A stretch of DNA of 6,067 nucleotides from Planctomycetota bacterium (GTDB taxonomy: Bacteria > Planctomycetota > J058 > J103): NCBI GenBank assembly GCA_003694875.1, contig RFJN01000149.1, positions 1-6,067 of the forward strand, written 5' to 3'. Position 1 is the stretch's first letter. Each line of letters begins with the position of its first letter. The notes beneath the pieces were generated by a model. That model searched no databases and was not told the origin of the DNA. It saw only the letters and a program-made list of their open reading frames with translations. This document shows positions 5,681-6,067 of the stretch, one piece after another. The position numbers were made by a program, and so were the translations under genes.

Positions 5681-6067
5681 GTGACTTCCTCCGGCCCGAC
5701 GCCCTCGACCGCCGACATCGAACTCCACGTGCAGCGACGCGCCGGCGCCGACAGCCATACCGAACCGGTCACCTGCGGCGTCCCGTTTCCCCGCGGTCTG
5801 CTCCTCGACCCGACACACCTGTCGCTCCGAACACCCGATGACCGCCCCGCAGCACTTCAGTCCCGTGTGCTGGACCGCTGGCCCGACGGCAGCATCCGCT
5901 GGGCCCTTCTCGACTGGCAGTTCGGCGCGGATTCCGGGGACGCGCCGTACCGCCTGCGGGTCGGTCCCACGACGGAACCGCGCCCCGTGCCCCACAACCC
6001 CGTGCGCGTCGAGCGCAAGGACGAATCGCTCCGGCTCGCCGCCGGTCCGATCGCGATCACCCTGCAG
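5681..6067 (+). CDS. YetA/exo-rhamnogalacturonan lyase-like protein, N-terminal part
   Basis: This open frame runs off the right edge, leaving 129 residues from a GTG start. The visible part resembles the N-terminal RIFT-barrel domain of the YetA/PcRGLX family, which includes fungal exo-rhamnogalacturonan lyases. The diagnostic blocks are VTCGVPFPRGLLLDP (35-49) and, after a Gln in LQSRVLDRW (64-72), the run WPDGSIRWALLDWQF (72-86). These match the family pattern of GVPFPRG, a spaced Q-x-R-V, then RWPDGSxRW. A later stretch, NPVRVERKDESLRLAAG (107-123), fits the following beta strands. There is no signal peptide, so a cytoplasmic location is suggested unless the true start is elsewhere. The only plausible start is GTG 5681, with a weak AAAGGG 10 bases upstream. 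The frame is open further upstream but has no family-like sequence. Its catalytic region is not in the window, so lyase activity is not shown. It is divergent from the UDP-sugar genes. Confidence 0.72.
   Translation, partial: MTSSGPTPSTADIELHVQRRAGADSHTEPVTCGVPFPRGLLLDPTHLSLRTPDDRPAALQSRVLDRWPDGSIRWALLDWQFGADSGDAPYRLRVGPTTEPRPVPHNPVRVERKDESLRLAAGPIAITLQ

Noticed and set aside
5488..5841. 117-codon plus-strand frame across the intergenic region and the RIFT-barrel gene
   Set aside because: Its product is Arg-rich without motifs. The overlapping frame from 5681 has the GVPFPRG and RWPDGSxRW family blocks.
5432..5995. Extension of the dehydrogenase frame by 188 codons to 5995
   Set aside because: The extra residues show no family similarity, and the extension crosses two candidate promoters and the divergent RIFT-barrel gene. 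A good ribosome site marks GTG 5431 instead.

Overview
The window is GC-rich bacterial DNA, roughly two-thirds G+C by eye. It is densely coded, with Shine-Dalgarno sites of the GGAGG type. A Tat-dependent protein, a Sec-type exported protein and nucleotide-sugar genes suggest a Gram-negative bacterium such as a proteobacterium, acidobacterium, myxobacterium or planctomycete. The sequence alone does not fix the phylum.

Four genes lie on the minus strand and are read from right to left. They look like one transcription unit: a WbpA-type UDP-N-acetylglucosamine 6-dehydrogenase (4115-5431), a WbpP/GalE-type UDP-sugar 4-epimerase (3120-4079), a DUF1800 protein with an N-terminal signal sequence (1388-3049) and a DUF1501 protein with a twin-arginine signal (3-1346). 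The gaps between them are 35, 70 and 41 bases, and I see no terminator in any of them. The unit may continue past the left edge.

A fifth gene points the other way at the right edge (5681 to beyond 6067). Its 129 visible residues resemble the N-terminal RIFT-barrel domain of the YetA / exo-rhamnogalacturonan lyase (PcRGLX) family. The 249-base region between the divergent genes (5432-5680) holds a candidate promoter for each direction, a 28-base interrupted inverted repeat, a 15-base palindrome and an unusual cluster of GTTGC/GCAAC pentamers.

Read together, the first two minus-strand genes could convert UDP-GlcNAc to UDP-GlcNAcA and then UDP-GalNAcA, precursors of a uronic-acid-containing surface polysaccharide. 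The divergent gene could encode an enzyme acting on such a polymer. The DUF1800/DUF1501 pair is a widespread exported couple of unknown role. Its place behind two nucleotide-sugar genes is the most interesting feature here, because it suggests, without proving, a role in making, exporting or anchoring a surface polysaccharide.
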